NCBI GenBank assembly: GCA_017859395.1
Contig: JAFMNE010000020.1
Location: 1-41,971 of the forward strand
DNA: 41,971 nucleotides
Direction: 5' to 3'
Origin: Ilumatobacteraceae bacterium
Lineage (GTDB): Bacteria; Actinomycetota; Acidimicrobiia; Acidimicrobiales; Ilumatobacteraceae
The first letter of the stretch is position 1. Each line of letters begins with the position of its first letter. This document shows, one piece after another, positions 14,059-22,866 of the stretch. The position numbers and the translations under genes are program-made. The notes beneath the pieces were generated by a model. That model searched no databases, was not told the origin of the DNA, and was given only the letters and a program-made list of their open reading frames with translations.

Positions 14059-15144
14059 GTGAGCGCTGCGACACAAACCGTCAATGAGTTCCGTGCGACC
14101 GTCGTATCAATGATCGACGATGCCGTACGCAACGAAGTCGCCTGCGCCGAATACGGCACGATACTCCCGCCCGGCCTCATCGATCCGGCGCGTCGCTGGC
14201 AACAGCACATCGCGGCGGCGGGCCTTGCCGGGATCGACTGGGCACCCGAGCATCACGGCCTCGGTCTCAGCCCCGACCACTCGGCTGTGTGGTACACCGA
14301 ATGCGCGTTGGCCGGGGTGGCCCCGTATGCGAACTTTCAGGGCTACATCCTCACCGCTGGTGCTCTGCGCGCGCACGGCACCGACGCTCAACGCCACCGT
14401 CACCTGCCCGGCATCCTCAATGCCTCCACCATCTGGTGCCAGTTGTTCTCCGAGCCCGATGCTGGCAGCGACCTATCCAGTCTCGCGACGCGCGCCGAAG
14501 CCGACGGCGACCGCTGGCGCATCACCGGCCAGAAGATCTGGACATCCACTGCGCAGGTGTCGGATATGGGCATCTTGCTGGTGCGCACCGCACCCGATAC
14601 CCGCGGCGCCCGTGGCATCTCCTTCATGCTGATCGACATGCACCAGCCCGGAGTGGAGATCCGACCGATCATGCAGATGACCGGCGACGCCGAGTTCTGC
14701 GAGGTGTTCCTCGACGGTGCCGTGGTGGAGGCCGACGGCCTCGTCGGTGATCTCAACACCGGATGGACGGTGGCCACCAGCGTTCTCGCCGATGAACGTG
14801 CCGCCGTCGGTGCGGCATCAGTTCGTTTGCGACGGCGTTTGAATCGCATCGCCGACGACACCACCGGCCTGGTCGCGCGGGGACGGGCGCTAGAGACACT
14901 GATGGCACGCACCGGCGTGAACCCCGGGCTTGGCCCGCTGATGAAACTCGGCATCACCGAATTCGAAACCGCTCTGAGTCGCGAGTTACTTGCCCGACAC
15001 GGCGCGGAGGCAATGGTGCACACCGACGACACCGAGGCGTTCTTGTACGCACCCGGTATGCGGGTGGCTGGTGGCAGCAGCGAAGTGCAACGTGACCTCG
15101 TCGGGGAACGCCTGCTGGGGCTACCACGCGCTCCCCGCAGCTGA
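14059..15144 (+). CDS. Acyl-CoA dehydrogenase family protein (FadE-like)
   Basis: 361 residues, flavin-dependent oxidation of acyl-CoA. Seen: N-terminal helical domain, GLSPDHSAVWYTECAL, the FAD/substrate-binding WCQLFSEPDAGSDLSSL, GQKIWTSTAQVSD, and the C-terminal helical domain closing with MRVAGGSSEVQRDLVGERLLGLPR, typical of actinobacterial FadE paralogues. GTG 14059 is chosen over ATG 14044 because TACGGT at 14047-14052 lies exactly 6 bases before it, so transcription would begin at the GTG. The substrate is unknown; GGSSEVQR-type members often act on steroid or branched acyl-CoAs and pair with a second subunit, not seen here. Confidence 0.9.
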   Translation: MSAATQTVNEFRATVVSMIDDAVRNEVACAEYGTILPPGLIDPARRWQQHIAAAGLAGIDWAPEHHGLGLSPDHSAVWYTECALAGVAPYANFQGYILTAGALRAHGTDAQRHRHLPGILNASTIWCQLFSEPDAGSDLSSLATRAEADGDRWRITGQKIWTSTAQVSDMGILLVRTAPDTRGARGISFMLIDMHQPGVEIRPIMQMTGDAEFCEVFLDGAVVEADGLVGDLNTGWTVATSVLADERAAVGAASVRLRRRLNRIADDTTGLVARGRALETLMARTGVNPGLGPLMKLGITEFETALSRELLARHGAEAMVHTDDTEAFLYAPGMRVAGGSSEVQRDLVGERLLGLPRAPRS

Positions 15145-15197
15145 GAATTCGCCACCTGCACCTGCTGCCGCATTGACACTGCATCTAGGTTGGATTC

Positions 15198-16064
15198 ATG
15201 ACGTTGAGCCCTGCGAACTGGTACCCCGACCCCACCGGCCGGCACGAGCACCGCTACTACGACGGCTCGGCGTGGACCGACCAAGTCGCAGATGACGGCA
15301 TCCAGTCCACCGACCCTGTCGAGGCCGCGCCCGACCCACCAAGCCGACTCGATCGATTGGACTCCGGCCTGACGATGGGCGACGAAGCACGCCGCGTCGA
15401 CGAACAACTCCACGGCAGCGGACATCGCGGTGTGGGCATGGACGCGCCAGTTGCCGGTGGGGGCGGCGGCATCCTCACCGAACCGGTTCTGGTGGTGAAC
15501 CAGAAGGCCAAGCTCATCGAGTTGAACAACCAGTATTCGGTGTTCGACCAGCACGGCAACCGCATCGCGGCGGTGAATCAGGTCGGACAATCAACCGCGC
15601 GCAAGGTGTTGCGGCTGGTGGCAAGTGTTGACCAGTTCCTGACCACCCGACTCGATATCACCGATGTGGACGGTCGTTCGATTCTGCGCCTGACCCGCCC
15701 CGGGAAAATCATCAAGTCGACCGTTATCGTCAGCGATGGCAACGACCGTGAGATCGGCCGCATCGTGCAGCAGAACGCCATCGGCAAGATCAACTTCTCG
15801 CTCGAGGCCGACGGACAGCAATTGGGGATGATCAAGGCCGAGAACTGGCGCGCATGGGACTTTGCGATCGTCGATGCGGCCGGCGACGAAATCGCTCGGG
15901 TCACCAAGACCTGGGAGGGTCTTGCCAAGACGATGTTCACCACCGCCGACAACTACGTGCTGCAGATCACCCGCCGGGCAGCCGAGCCGTTGAACTCCTT
16001 GGTGGTGGCGTCCGCACTCAGCATCGACACCGCATTGAAACAAGACAGCCGGGGTCTCGGCTGA
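15198..16064 (+). CDS. DUF2510 domain plus phospholipid scramblase/LURP-one-like protein
   Basis: 288 residues. Residues about 7-32 form a DUF2510 module (NWYPDPTGRHEHRYYDGSAW), common in actinobacterial membrane-associated proteins. After a Gly-rich linker (about 85-92), residues about 95-280 form the beta-barrel of the scramblase/LURP-one family (LVVNQKAKLIELNNQYSVFD, then repeated strand pairs). No catalytic site is known. ATG 15198 is preceded by TAGGTT (15186-15191) at 6 bases, a leaderless signature. It probably acts at or near the membrane (inference). Confidence 0.83.
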   Translation: MTLSPANWYPDPTGRHEHRYYDGSAWTDQVADDGIQSTDPVEAAPDPPSRLDRLDSGLTMGDEARRVDEQLHGSGHRGVGMDAPVAGGGGGILTEPVLVVNQKAKLIELNNQYSVFDQHGNRIAAVNQVGQSTARKVLRLVASVDQFLTTRLDITDVDGRSILRLTRPGKIIKSTVIVSDGNDREIGRIVQQNAIGKINFSLEADGQQLGMIKAENWRAWDFAIVDAAGDEIARVTKTWEGLAKTMFTTADNYVLQITRRAAEPLNSLVVASALSIDTALKQDSRGLG

Positions 16065-16096
16065 ACCGCGTCCGGGCTGGATAGCGTCGCCCGGGC

Positions 16097-17935
16097 ATGA
16101 CCCACTCCCCCACCTCCCGCAGCGACCTTCGCAACCTCGCGATCGTCGCCCACGTCGACCACGGCAAGACGACTCTGGTCGACTCGATGCTGCGTCAATC
16201 CGGGGCGTTTCGCGCCAACGAGTCCGTGGACGAACGCGTCATGGACTCTATGGACCTCGAACGCGAGAAGGGCATCACCATCCTCGCGAAGAACACCTCC
16301 CTGGTGTGGGAGGGCATCACCTTAAACATCGTGGATACCCCCGGCCACGCCGACTTCGGTGGCGAGGTGGAGCGGGCGCTCACCATGGTGGACGGCATCG
16401 TGCTTCTCGTCGACGCGGCCGAAGGCCCGTTGCCCCAGACCCGGTTCGTGCTGCGCAAGGCTCTTGCCCGCGATATGCCGGTGATCCTCGTGGTCAACAA
16501 GGTGGATCGGCCCGATGCCCGGATCGCCGAAGTTGTGGACGAGGCCTACGAACTGTTCATGGATCTCGATGCCAACGATGCGCAGTTGGATTTCCCGATC
16601 GTGTACTGCGCGGGTCGTGACGGCTGGGCATCGCTCGACGATGCCACGCTCGGCGAGGACCTGCGCCCGCTGTTCGAGACCATCGTCGCCACCGTGCCCG
16701 CACCTACCTACACCGACGGTGCGCCGCTGCAGGCCTGGGTGACCAACCTCGATGCCAACCCGTACCTCGGGCGATTGGCTCTGTGCCGGGTGATGGAAGG
16801 GACCATCACCAAAGGTCAGTCGGTGGCGTGGTGCCGTGCCGACGGATCGATCACTCGTGCACGGGTTGCCGAACTGCTGCTCACCGAACATCTGGAGCGC
16901 AGGCCGGTGGACTCAGCCCGTCAGGGCGACCTCGTGGCCGTCGCCGGCATCGAGGACATCACCATCGGCGAAACTCTCGCCGATCCCGACGACCCGCGAC
17001 CGCTGCCGGTCATCACCGTCGACGAACCGGCTCTGTCGATGACCATCGGCATCAACACGTCACCGCTCGCCGGACGCGATGGTTCGAAGATGACCGCCCG
17101 GCTGGTGAAGAACCGTCTCGACGCCGAACTGGTGGGCAATGTGAGCCTGCGCGTCAACCCCACCGATCGCCCCGATGCGTGGGAAGTGCAGGCCCGCGGG
17201 GAACTGCAACTGGCGGTGCTGGTCGAGACGATGCGCCGCGAGGGGTTTGAACTCACCGTCGGCAAACCGGAAGTGGTCATACGCCTCGTCGACGGCGTGC
17301 GTCACGAACCGGTCGAAGCCGTGACGATCGACGTTCCCGATGAACACCTAGGCACCATCACCCAGTTACTCGCCGGACGCAAAGGCCGCATGGAATCGAT
17401 GACAAACCACGGTCTTGGCTGGGTGCGACTTGAGTATCTCGTGCCGGCGCGCGGCCTGATTGGTTTCCGCACCTCGTTCCTCACCGAGACCCGTGGAACC
17501 GGTGTGATCAGCCACGTGTACGACCGCCACGAACCCTGGGCCGGCGAGATCGAAGCCCGTGACCGCGGATCGCTGGTTGCCGACCGGTCCGGTCCGGCCA
17601 CCACCTACGCCATGTTGAACCTGCAGGATCGCGCCACGATGATGGTCGGGCCGGGCACCGAGGTGTACTGCGGGATGATCGTCGGCGAGAACAGCCGCGC
17701 CGATGACATGGACGTCAACATCTGCAAAGAGAAGAAACTCACCAACATGCGCGCGTCATCCGCAGATGAAACGGTGAAGTTGACGCCACACCGTCAGCTG
17801 TCGCTCGAACATGCCCTCGAGTTCATCGACACCGACGAGTGTGTGGAGGTGACCCCGAACTTCATTCGGTTGCGCAAGGTGCACCTCGACCCCACCGAGC
17901 GCATCCGTCACGCCAAGCGCGTCGCCGCGGTCTGA
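16097..17935 (+). CDS. typA: Ribosome-associated GTPase TypA/BipA
   Basis: 612 residues, full length for BipA, a translational GTPase needed for ribosome assembly and stress growth. Seen: P-loop AHVDHGKTTL, switch I region EREKGITI, DTPGHAD, NKVD, then the EF-G-like domains and the BipA-specific C-terminal region (GRKGRMESM, RGLIGFRTSFLTETRGTG, EKKLTNMRASSADE). ATG 16097 follows TAGCGT (16082-16087) by 9 bases. It is the best conserved gene of the window and stands as a single unit, convergent with the amidohydrolase. Confidence 0.97.
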   Translation: MTHSPTSRSDLRNLAIVAHVDHGKTTLVDSMLRQSGAFRANESVDERVMDSMDLEREKGITILAKNTSLVWEGITLNIVDTPGHADFGGEVERALTMVDGIVLLVDAAEGPLPQTRFVLRKALARDMPVILVVNKVDRPDARIAEVVDEAYELFMDLDANDAQLDFPIVYCAGRDGWASLDDATLGEDLRPLFETIVATVPAPTYTDGAPLQAWVTNLDANPYLGRLALCRVMEGTITKGQSVAWCRADGSITRARVAELLLTEHLERRPVDSARQGDLVAVAGIEDITIGETLADPDDPRPLPVITVDEPALSMTIGINTSPLAGRDGSKMTARLVKNRLDAELVGNVSLRVNPTDRPDAWEVQARGELQLAVLVETMRREGFELTVGKPEVVIRLVDGVRHEPVEAVTIDVPDEHLGTITQLLAGRKGRMESMTNHGLGWVRLEYLVPARGLIGFRTSFLTETRGTGVISHVYDRHEPWAGEIEARDRGSLVADRSGPATTYAMLNLQDRATMMVGPGTEVYCGMIVGENSRADDMDVNICKEKKLTNMRASSADETVKLTPHRQLSLEHALEFIDTDECVEVTPNFIRLRKVHLDPTERIRHAKRVAAV

Positions 17936-17944
17936 GCGCTGCGG

Positions 17945-19159
17945 TCACGCAGCGAGCAGCGCGCCGAGTCGACCACCCATCAACTCGTCGAAGTTGTCGT
18001 GGTAGAAACGCTGACGCACTTCGTCGCCACAGTTGGCCAGTGACCGTTCGAAACGCTCGATCGGTCGGCGACCACCTTCCACATGGGGGTAGTCGGAGGA
18101 AAACATCACTACTCCGGCACCAGCCTGGTCGACCACCCATCCGACATCCTCAGTTGGATACGGCGTGAATTTCATCTGTCGACGCACGTAGTCGCTGGGC
18201 CGCAGCGACAAACGTTGCAGGCGTTCTTCGTGCCGGCCGAATGCCTCGACTGCGGATTCCATCTGGCGCATCCACGACGGCACCCACACCGCGCCCTGCT
18301 CGATGACCCCGACCTGCAGATCAGGGAACCGTTCAAACACCCCGTCAAAAATCATGGTTGCCAGTGTTTGGGCGGGCTGAACCGGGATCGCCATGTAGTC
18401 CACCGACCGGAAGTTCTCCTCACCCCCGTGAAAATCCGGCGGCATGGGCAGACCGTTGTCGAAGTAGTGCGGGTCGAGCAGTTCCCCCGTACCGCCCACG
18501 TGGAACACCACCGGCACGCGCGCCTCGGCCGCCTGCGCCCACACGGCATCGAGGCCTACATGGCTGGGCGAGTGTGTTGGAGGGCACCCCGATGCAATCA
18601 GTAGAGCACCTGCACCCATATCAAGCGCCTCGGCGGCCAACGCCGGTGCTCGTTCAAGATCTGCAAGGGGCACATACAACGTTGACAACAGGCGGCGATC
18701 AACAGAACAGAACTCGGCCATTCCGCGGTTATGTGCCCGCGACACACCCTCGGCCATGGTGGTGTCACCGGCGTGTTCCCAGTCGCGCAACCGCGTGTTG
18801 TGGAAGGTGTTGAACACCAGTTGACTAGCAAAACCCAGATGGTCAAGCGCCCGCGGACGATCGTGGGCAATAAACGATCCGGTGGCCGCAAAGTTCTTGC
18901 GCGTCATGATCTCGTCAGCTTCGGCCGCGATGTAGTCCTCGCTTGCGTGCTGAGAGGCCAACCGATCGAAACCGCGCGATAGATCATCGCGGTCCTCGGT
19001 GAGCACCGCCGACTGCTGCAGTTCATTTCCGCCTGGATAGGTGAGTGCATCGATGCGCTCGCGGATCTGCGGGTCGGCATATTCGGCAAGCCACGTGGGC
19101 GTCTCCATGATGTGGGCATCGGCGTCGTGCACCACTAGCCCCGTCGAGTTGTAGGCCAT
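17945..19159 (-). CDS. Amidohydrolase family protein (PF04909 type)
   Basis: 404-residue metal-dependent hydrolase or decarboxylase of the amidohydrolase-2 family. Seen: the first metal-binding strand VHDADAHIMETP, a TIM-barrel core with VVFHVGGTGE carrying the strand-5 His, and the C-terminal FSSDYPHVEGG with the catalytic Asp. Related actinobacterial proteins are often annotated as amidohydrolase or 2-amino-3-carboxymuconate-6-semialdehyde decarboxylase-like. ATG 19159 is chosen; upstream in-frame codons would intrude on the divergent gene. It ends 10 bases from the TypA stop (convergent). Confidence 0.87.
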   Translation of the reverse strand: MAYNSTGLVVHDADAHIMETPTWLAEYADPQIRERIDALTYPGGNELQQSAVLTEDRDDLSRGFDRLASQHASEDYIAAEADEIMTRKNFAATGSFIAHDRPRALDHLGFASQLVFNTFHNTRLRDWEHAGDTTMAEGVSRAHNRGMAEFCSVDRRLLSTLYVPLADLERAPALAAEALDMGAGALLIASGCPPTHSPSHVGLDAVWAQAAEARVPVVFHVGGTGELLDPHYFDNGLPMPPDFHGGEENFRSVDYMAIPVQPAQTLATMIFDGVFERFPDLQVGVIEQGAVWVPSWMRQMESAVEAFGRHEERLQRLSLRPSDYVRRQMKFTPYPTEDVGWVVDQAGAGVVMFSSDYPHVEGGRRPIERFERSLANCGDEVRQRFYHDNFDELMGGRLGALLAA

Positions 19160-19220
19160 GAGTGCAGTGTCGTCGTGGCGCAGTCCCCGCAGCGAGTCGG
19201 ACAGCACTAGCGTCGCTGAT

Positions 19221-19613
19221 GTGGGATACCGCTACGAGAACGGTGAACGGCTGCCAATCGAGGTACTCGTCTTCGAGATGGACCCAGACCACGTTGCGGC
19301 ATTCTGTGCGCTCGACCACGAAGTGTGGACACTTGGCGAGGCGTATCACGGCACCAGTGTTGGTGACCCTGACCATCACATCCCGTTCCTGTCCAAAGAG
19401 GTGTGGCTCGACGATGCCCACCCCGGCCGGGTCACGTTGGTGTTCGTGTGGGAGTCGATTGAAGCGTGGATGCATATGGGTGACAGCACCACCCAGGCGG
19501 AACTGCAGGCACGTTTCGATGCCGCATTCGAACATGAGGTGCGCCTTGTGTCCGCCCCGCACGAGGACTCGTCGTTCGGCATTCACCGCTGGAGCCGGTT
19601 CGAACGGCTCTGA
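19221..19613 (+). CDS. TIGR03792-like small protein
   Basis: 130 residues. The core (LPIEVLVFEMDPDHVAAF, HEVWTL, FLSKEVWLDD, VTLVFVWESIEAW) matches the TIGR03792 pattern of IE-W/V-L-x-F, a bound DEEIW and GKEVWL; the role is unknown and the fold is probably ferredoxin-like. GTG 19221 is preferred over ATG 19158 because TAGCGT (19208-19213) precedes it by 7 bases, and because ATG 19158 would overlap the start codon of the divergent amidohydrolase. Confidence 0.72.
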   Translation: MGYRYENGERLPIEVLVFEMDPDHVAAFCALDHEVWTLGEAYHGTSVGDPDHHIPFLSKEVWLDDAHPGRVTLVFVWESIEAWMHMGDSTTQAELQARFDAAFEHEVRLVSAPHEDSSFGIHRWSRFERL

Positions 19614-19660
19614 ACGGCACCGACACCGGTGGCTCTCCTACACCGCGTAGTGTCAACAAC

Positions 19661-20209
19661 ATGACTCTGCTCATCGTCATCGCCATCGTCGTGGTGCTCG
19701 CCATCATCGTCGTCGTCCTCTACAACAACTTGGTGAAGCTTCGGAACCTCGTGGACAACGCGTGGGCCCAGATCGAGGTGCAGCTCACCCGACGCGCTGA
19801 CCTCATCCCGAACCTCGTCAACACGGTGAAGGGATACGCCGCACACGAACGCGAAACGCTCGACGCGGTGATCTCTGCGCGAGGGGCGGCGATGGGCGCA
19901 TCGACTCCTGCCGAGGCATCGGCTGCCGAGGGCCCGCTCACCGCCGCGCTCGGCCGGTTGTTCGCAGTGGCCGAGGCCTACCCGGACCTGAAAGCCGATA
20001 CGAATTTCCGCCAGCTGCAAGAAGAATTGACCTCAACCGAGAACCGCATCGGCTTCGCCCGCCAGCACTACAACGACGCTACTACCCGCTTCAACACCAC
20101 CATCCAGTCATTCCCCGGTGTGCTGGTGGCCAAGATGGGCGACTTCGGCGAGCGCGATCTATTCGAGGCCGATGAAGCCGCCCGCGCCGTTCCCGACGTG
20201 CAGTTCTGA
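19661..20209 (+). CDS. lemA: LemA family protein
   Basis: 182 residues. An N-terminal membrane helix (residues about 3-25, LLIVIAIVVVLAIIVVVLY) is followed by the LemA helical bundle: NAWAQIEVQLTRRADLIPNL, TVKGYAAHE, LQEELTSTENRI, ARQHYND. The protein is expected to sit in the membrane with the N-terminus outside. ATG 19661 follows TAGTGT (19648-19653) by 7 bases. The M48 protease gene starts 28 bases after its stop; LemA-HtpX gene pairs are common and suggest joint membrane-protein quality control. Confidence 0.93.
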   Translation: MTLLIVIAIVVVLAIIVVVLYNNLVKLRNLVDNAWAQIEVQLTRRADLIPNLVNTVKGYAAHERETLDAVISARGAAMGASTPAEASAAEGPLTAALGRLFAVAEAYPDLKADTNFRQLQEELTSTENRIGFARQHYNDATTRFNTTIQSFPGVLVAKMGDFGERDLFEADEAARAVPDVQF

Positions 20210-20236
20210 CCTCCGCCGCACAAGCACCCACGATTG

Positions 20237-21280
20237 ATGTCCACTGATTTCCGCGCAATCGCGGCGACGAACCAACGTCGTTCCGTCGGCTTGCTCGCAG
20301 CATCGGTGCTGCTGTTGTGGGGCGTCGGCAACCTCATCGCATGGGCATTCGGCGCATGGAGCGGTTCGACCGACTGGTGGATCACCCCGGTTGTCATCGC
20401 TGCGCTCGCCGTCGGCTACCTGCTCATTGCATGGTCAATGTCGGCACGAGCCACGCTGCGCCTCTCGGGCGCCGAGCCAGCCTCACCCGAGATGTATCCG
20501 GTGCTGCACAACGTGGTGGAGGAGATGTGCATCGCCGCTGGCATGAACAAACCGACGGTGTGGGTGATCGAGGACCCAGCACCGAACGCATTCGCCACCG
20601 GAATGACGCCGGATCGTTCGGCAGTGGCGGTGACCACCGGGCTACTGGAGATGCTGTCGCGGCGCGAGCTCGCGGGGGTCATCGCCCACGAACTGGGGCA
20701 CATTCGCAACCGGGATATCTCGATCACCACGATCTCGGTTCTGTCGGCCGCCGCAATAGCTGTTCTGGCCGATGTGGCGTTCCGAGCCGGGCAGGTGGTG
20801 CTGTTTACCTCGGGACGCAGTCGGAACCGGGAAGGTCAATCGGGTGCAGGCCTCGGCCTCGCCCTCATGGCGCTTGGCGCGGTCATCTTCATCATTGGTG
20901 TACCACTGTCGTTGCTGTTGAAAGCCGCGCTGTCACGTTCACGCGAGTCGCTGGCTGACGCCACCGCGGTGGAACTCACCCGCAACCCAGCAAGCATCCG
21001 CTCAGCGCTCGAGAAACTCGAGGCCGACACAACACAGATCCGCAAGGTCACTACCGCGACCGCACACATGTGGATCGAAGCACCATCGGACAAGGAGATG
21101 GGCCTCACTCGCGCCTTCGGCGGCATGTTGGCCACTCATCCGCCGCTATCGGAACGCATCGCCATTCTCCGACGCATGGAGGGTCTCGACCCAGATGAAC
21201 GCGGGCCGAACGACACCGTGGCCGTGCGCCGCCCGCTGCCACCACCGAATCCGGCGAGTCGCTGGCGACGCCACCCGTAA
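20237..21280 (+). CDS. htpX: M48 family membrane metalloprotease (HtpX-like)
   Basis: 347-residue zinc protease of the membrane. Seen: two N-terminal membrane helices (about residues 17-37 and 52-70), the zinc motif AHELGH, two further helices near 160-180 and 210-235, and the third ligand region SRESLADATAVELTRNP. The C-terminal part has the family's HPPLSERIAIL motif. ATG 20237 is used; the preceding TTG at 20234 would add only one residue. It probably acts with the upstream LemA in degrading damaged membrane proteins. Confidence 0.92.
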   Translation: MSTDFRAIAATNQRRSVGLLAASVLLLWGVGNLIAWAFGAWSGSTDWWITPVVIAALAVGYLLIAWSMSARATLRLSGAEPASPEMYPVLHNVVEEMCIAAGMNKPTVWVIEDPAPNAFATGMTPDRSAVAVTTGLLEMLSRRELAGVIAHELGHIRNRDISITTISVLSAAAIAVLADVAFRAGQVVLFTSGRSRNREGQSGAGLGLALMALGAVIFIIGVPLSLLLKAALSRSRESLADATAVELTRNPASIRSALEKLEADTTQIRKVTTATAHMWIEAPSDKEMGLTRAFGGMLATHPPLSERIAILRRMEGLDPDERGPNDTVAVRRPLPPPNPASRWRRHP

Positions 21281-21361
21281 TTCATCACCGTGCTGACGGG
21301 CAGATGACCGGCTGACGGACAACATGACGGGTGCCACACCCGTGTCGTACCCTCTCTGCCC

Positions 21362-22777
21362 ATGTCGTCCGCCACCGATGACGCCCCTTTCCTGCGCGCA
21401 GAGCAGAACGCCGGCCGGTACCGCGACGTGTACCGGGCCACTCGCGACCACCTGACGCGCGCGACGGTGCGTGAGCTCGCGCGGCCCAGTTCAGCCGAGC
21501 GCGTGGAACACCTGCTCGATGCGGCCATTGACCTGGTGCGCGCACAACCCACGACGTCGTTCCCGATCACCGCCGTACTCGACGCAGCCGGCTTCGATGC
21601 GCCGTTCGTCTACCGCTACTTCGACTCGCGTGATCACCTCGAATGGGCGGCGCGGCTCATCGAGTTCGAAGCCACGTTCACTGCCGACAGCACGATGATC
21701 GTCGAACGACTGACGTCGTGCGACTCCACGAGCGAGATCGCCGAGGTCATCGATGTCTGGCTACAAGAGGCCGACAAGACCGAGGCCCGCGCAAACCGTA
21801 TGAACCGCTTCGCCTCGCTGGCCGCCGTGCTCCGCCACCCCGAGGCAGCAACACCATATGCGGCAATGACCCAACGATTGCTCGCCCTCGGGTCCACCTG
21901 CACCCGCACGCTGCGTAGCCGCGGGCACCTATGCCCTGCCATCGACCCCACCTCGATGACCGAGTTCATGTTCATTGCACCGATGACCCGCGTGATCGTC
22001 GATCTCTACCCCGACCTCGTCCCGCATCAGCAATGGGTCCCGGTCATTCACCGCGCCTACGCCGTGCATCTCGACACGTCCTGCCGCACCAACTGTGGGC
22101 CGCCACGCGCCCGGGTTGCCGTTCCAGCTGATGAGAACACAATCGATACCGCGCTGCACGAGTGGCTGCGCGTTCGCCATTTGCATTCCGACGCCACGCG
22201 CATTATCTCGGCAGCAGTTCACATCACCCGCGCCGCCCTCGACGGCGATTTCCGCCTTGCCGAGGTGGCCCATGCCACCGGGTTCACAACATCGCATATC
22301 TATCGACACTTCGATTCCAAAGAGTCGCTCCGACGCACCGCTCTGGTGGCCAATTTCGGTGCCACCACCACCACATTGCTCGACGAGTTCGATCGGTTGC
22401 TCTTGGCTCCCGATGCCACCGGTGCCATCGACCATGTTCGCGCATGGGTACACGCACTCACCGCATCGGCCGATGCACCCGGGCGACGCCTTGGCATGCA
22501 GACCCTCGGGTACTTGGTCACCGGCGACGATGCCACCAGCGACGCCCTCACTCGCAATGCCATCGAGGAGATCATCGATCGGTTCGCGACGACGATCACG
22601 ACGGGCCAAGAACGCGGCTGGTTCACCACGGCTGTGAACCCTTGTGCGCTCGGTACCTTCTTCTTCGGCGTGCTCACCGCCCAGGCCTTCTTCGATCCGT
22701 GCCCCACAGCTGCGCCAGATGCAGCATGGACCCAGCACGTAGATCATCTTCTCGCCACGATGATCAGCGTCGACTAA
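21362..22777 (+). CDS. Transcriptional regulator with two TetR units in tandem
   Basis: 471 residues, about twice the usual TetR length. First helix-turn-helix around residues 48-95 (LLDAAIDLVRAQ, ITAVLDAAGFDAPFVYRYFD), second around 275-325 (RIISAAVHITRAAL, LAEVAHATGFTTSHIYRHFD), each followed by a helical ligand-binding-like domain. No frameshift or stop separates them. ATG 21362 follows TACCCT (21348-21353) by 8 bases. The enoyl-CoA hydratase-family gene is 89 bases downstream on the same strand, so control of acyl-CoA metabolism is a reasonable guess. Confidence 0.87.
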   Translation: MSSATDDAPFLRAEQNAGRYRDVYRATRDHLTRATVRELARPSSAERVEHLLDAAIDLVRAQPTTSFPITAVLDAAGFDAPFVYRYFDSRDHLEWAARLIEFEATFTADSTMIVERLTSCDSTSEIAEVIDVWLQEADKTEARANRMNRFASLAAVLRHPEAATPYAAMTQRLLALGSTCTRTLRSRGHLCPAIDPTSMTEFMFIAPMTRVIVDLYPDLVPHQQWVPVIHRAYAVHLDTSCRTNCGPPRARVAVPADENTIDTALHEWLRVRHLHSDATRIISAAVHITRAALDGDFRLAEVAHATGFTTSHIYRHFDSKESLRRTALVANFGATTTTLLDEFDRLLLAPDATGAIDHVRAWVHALTASADAPGRRLGMQTLGYLVTGDDATSDALTRNAIEEIIDRFATTITTGQERGWFTTAVNPCALGTFFFGVLTAQAFFDPCPTAAPDAAWTQHVDHLLATMISVD

Positions 22778-22866
22778 TCAGCGCAGAACACCCCGGTACT
22801 GGCCGTACCGAGCCTGCATGCGACACTTGTCGCCGCATCAACATGACGCATGAGAGGGAGAACGAC

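Noticed and set aside
13416-14210. 264-codon open frame on the minus strand
   Set aside because: It is antisense to the SARP regulator and the start of the acyl-CoA dehydrogenase, both with clear domains; its product has no recognisable motif.
14400-15590. 396-codon open frame on the minus strand
   Set aside because: It is a shadow of the acyl-CoA dehydrogenase and the DUF2510 protein, with low-complexity Arg/Ser composition.
22162-22866. Long N-terminal extension of the enoyl-CoA hydratase-family gene
   Set aside because: It overlaps the second TetR unit out of frame and is Arg/His-rich; a strong ribosome-binding site lies right before ATG 22867.
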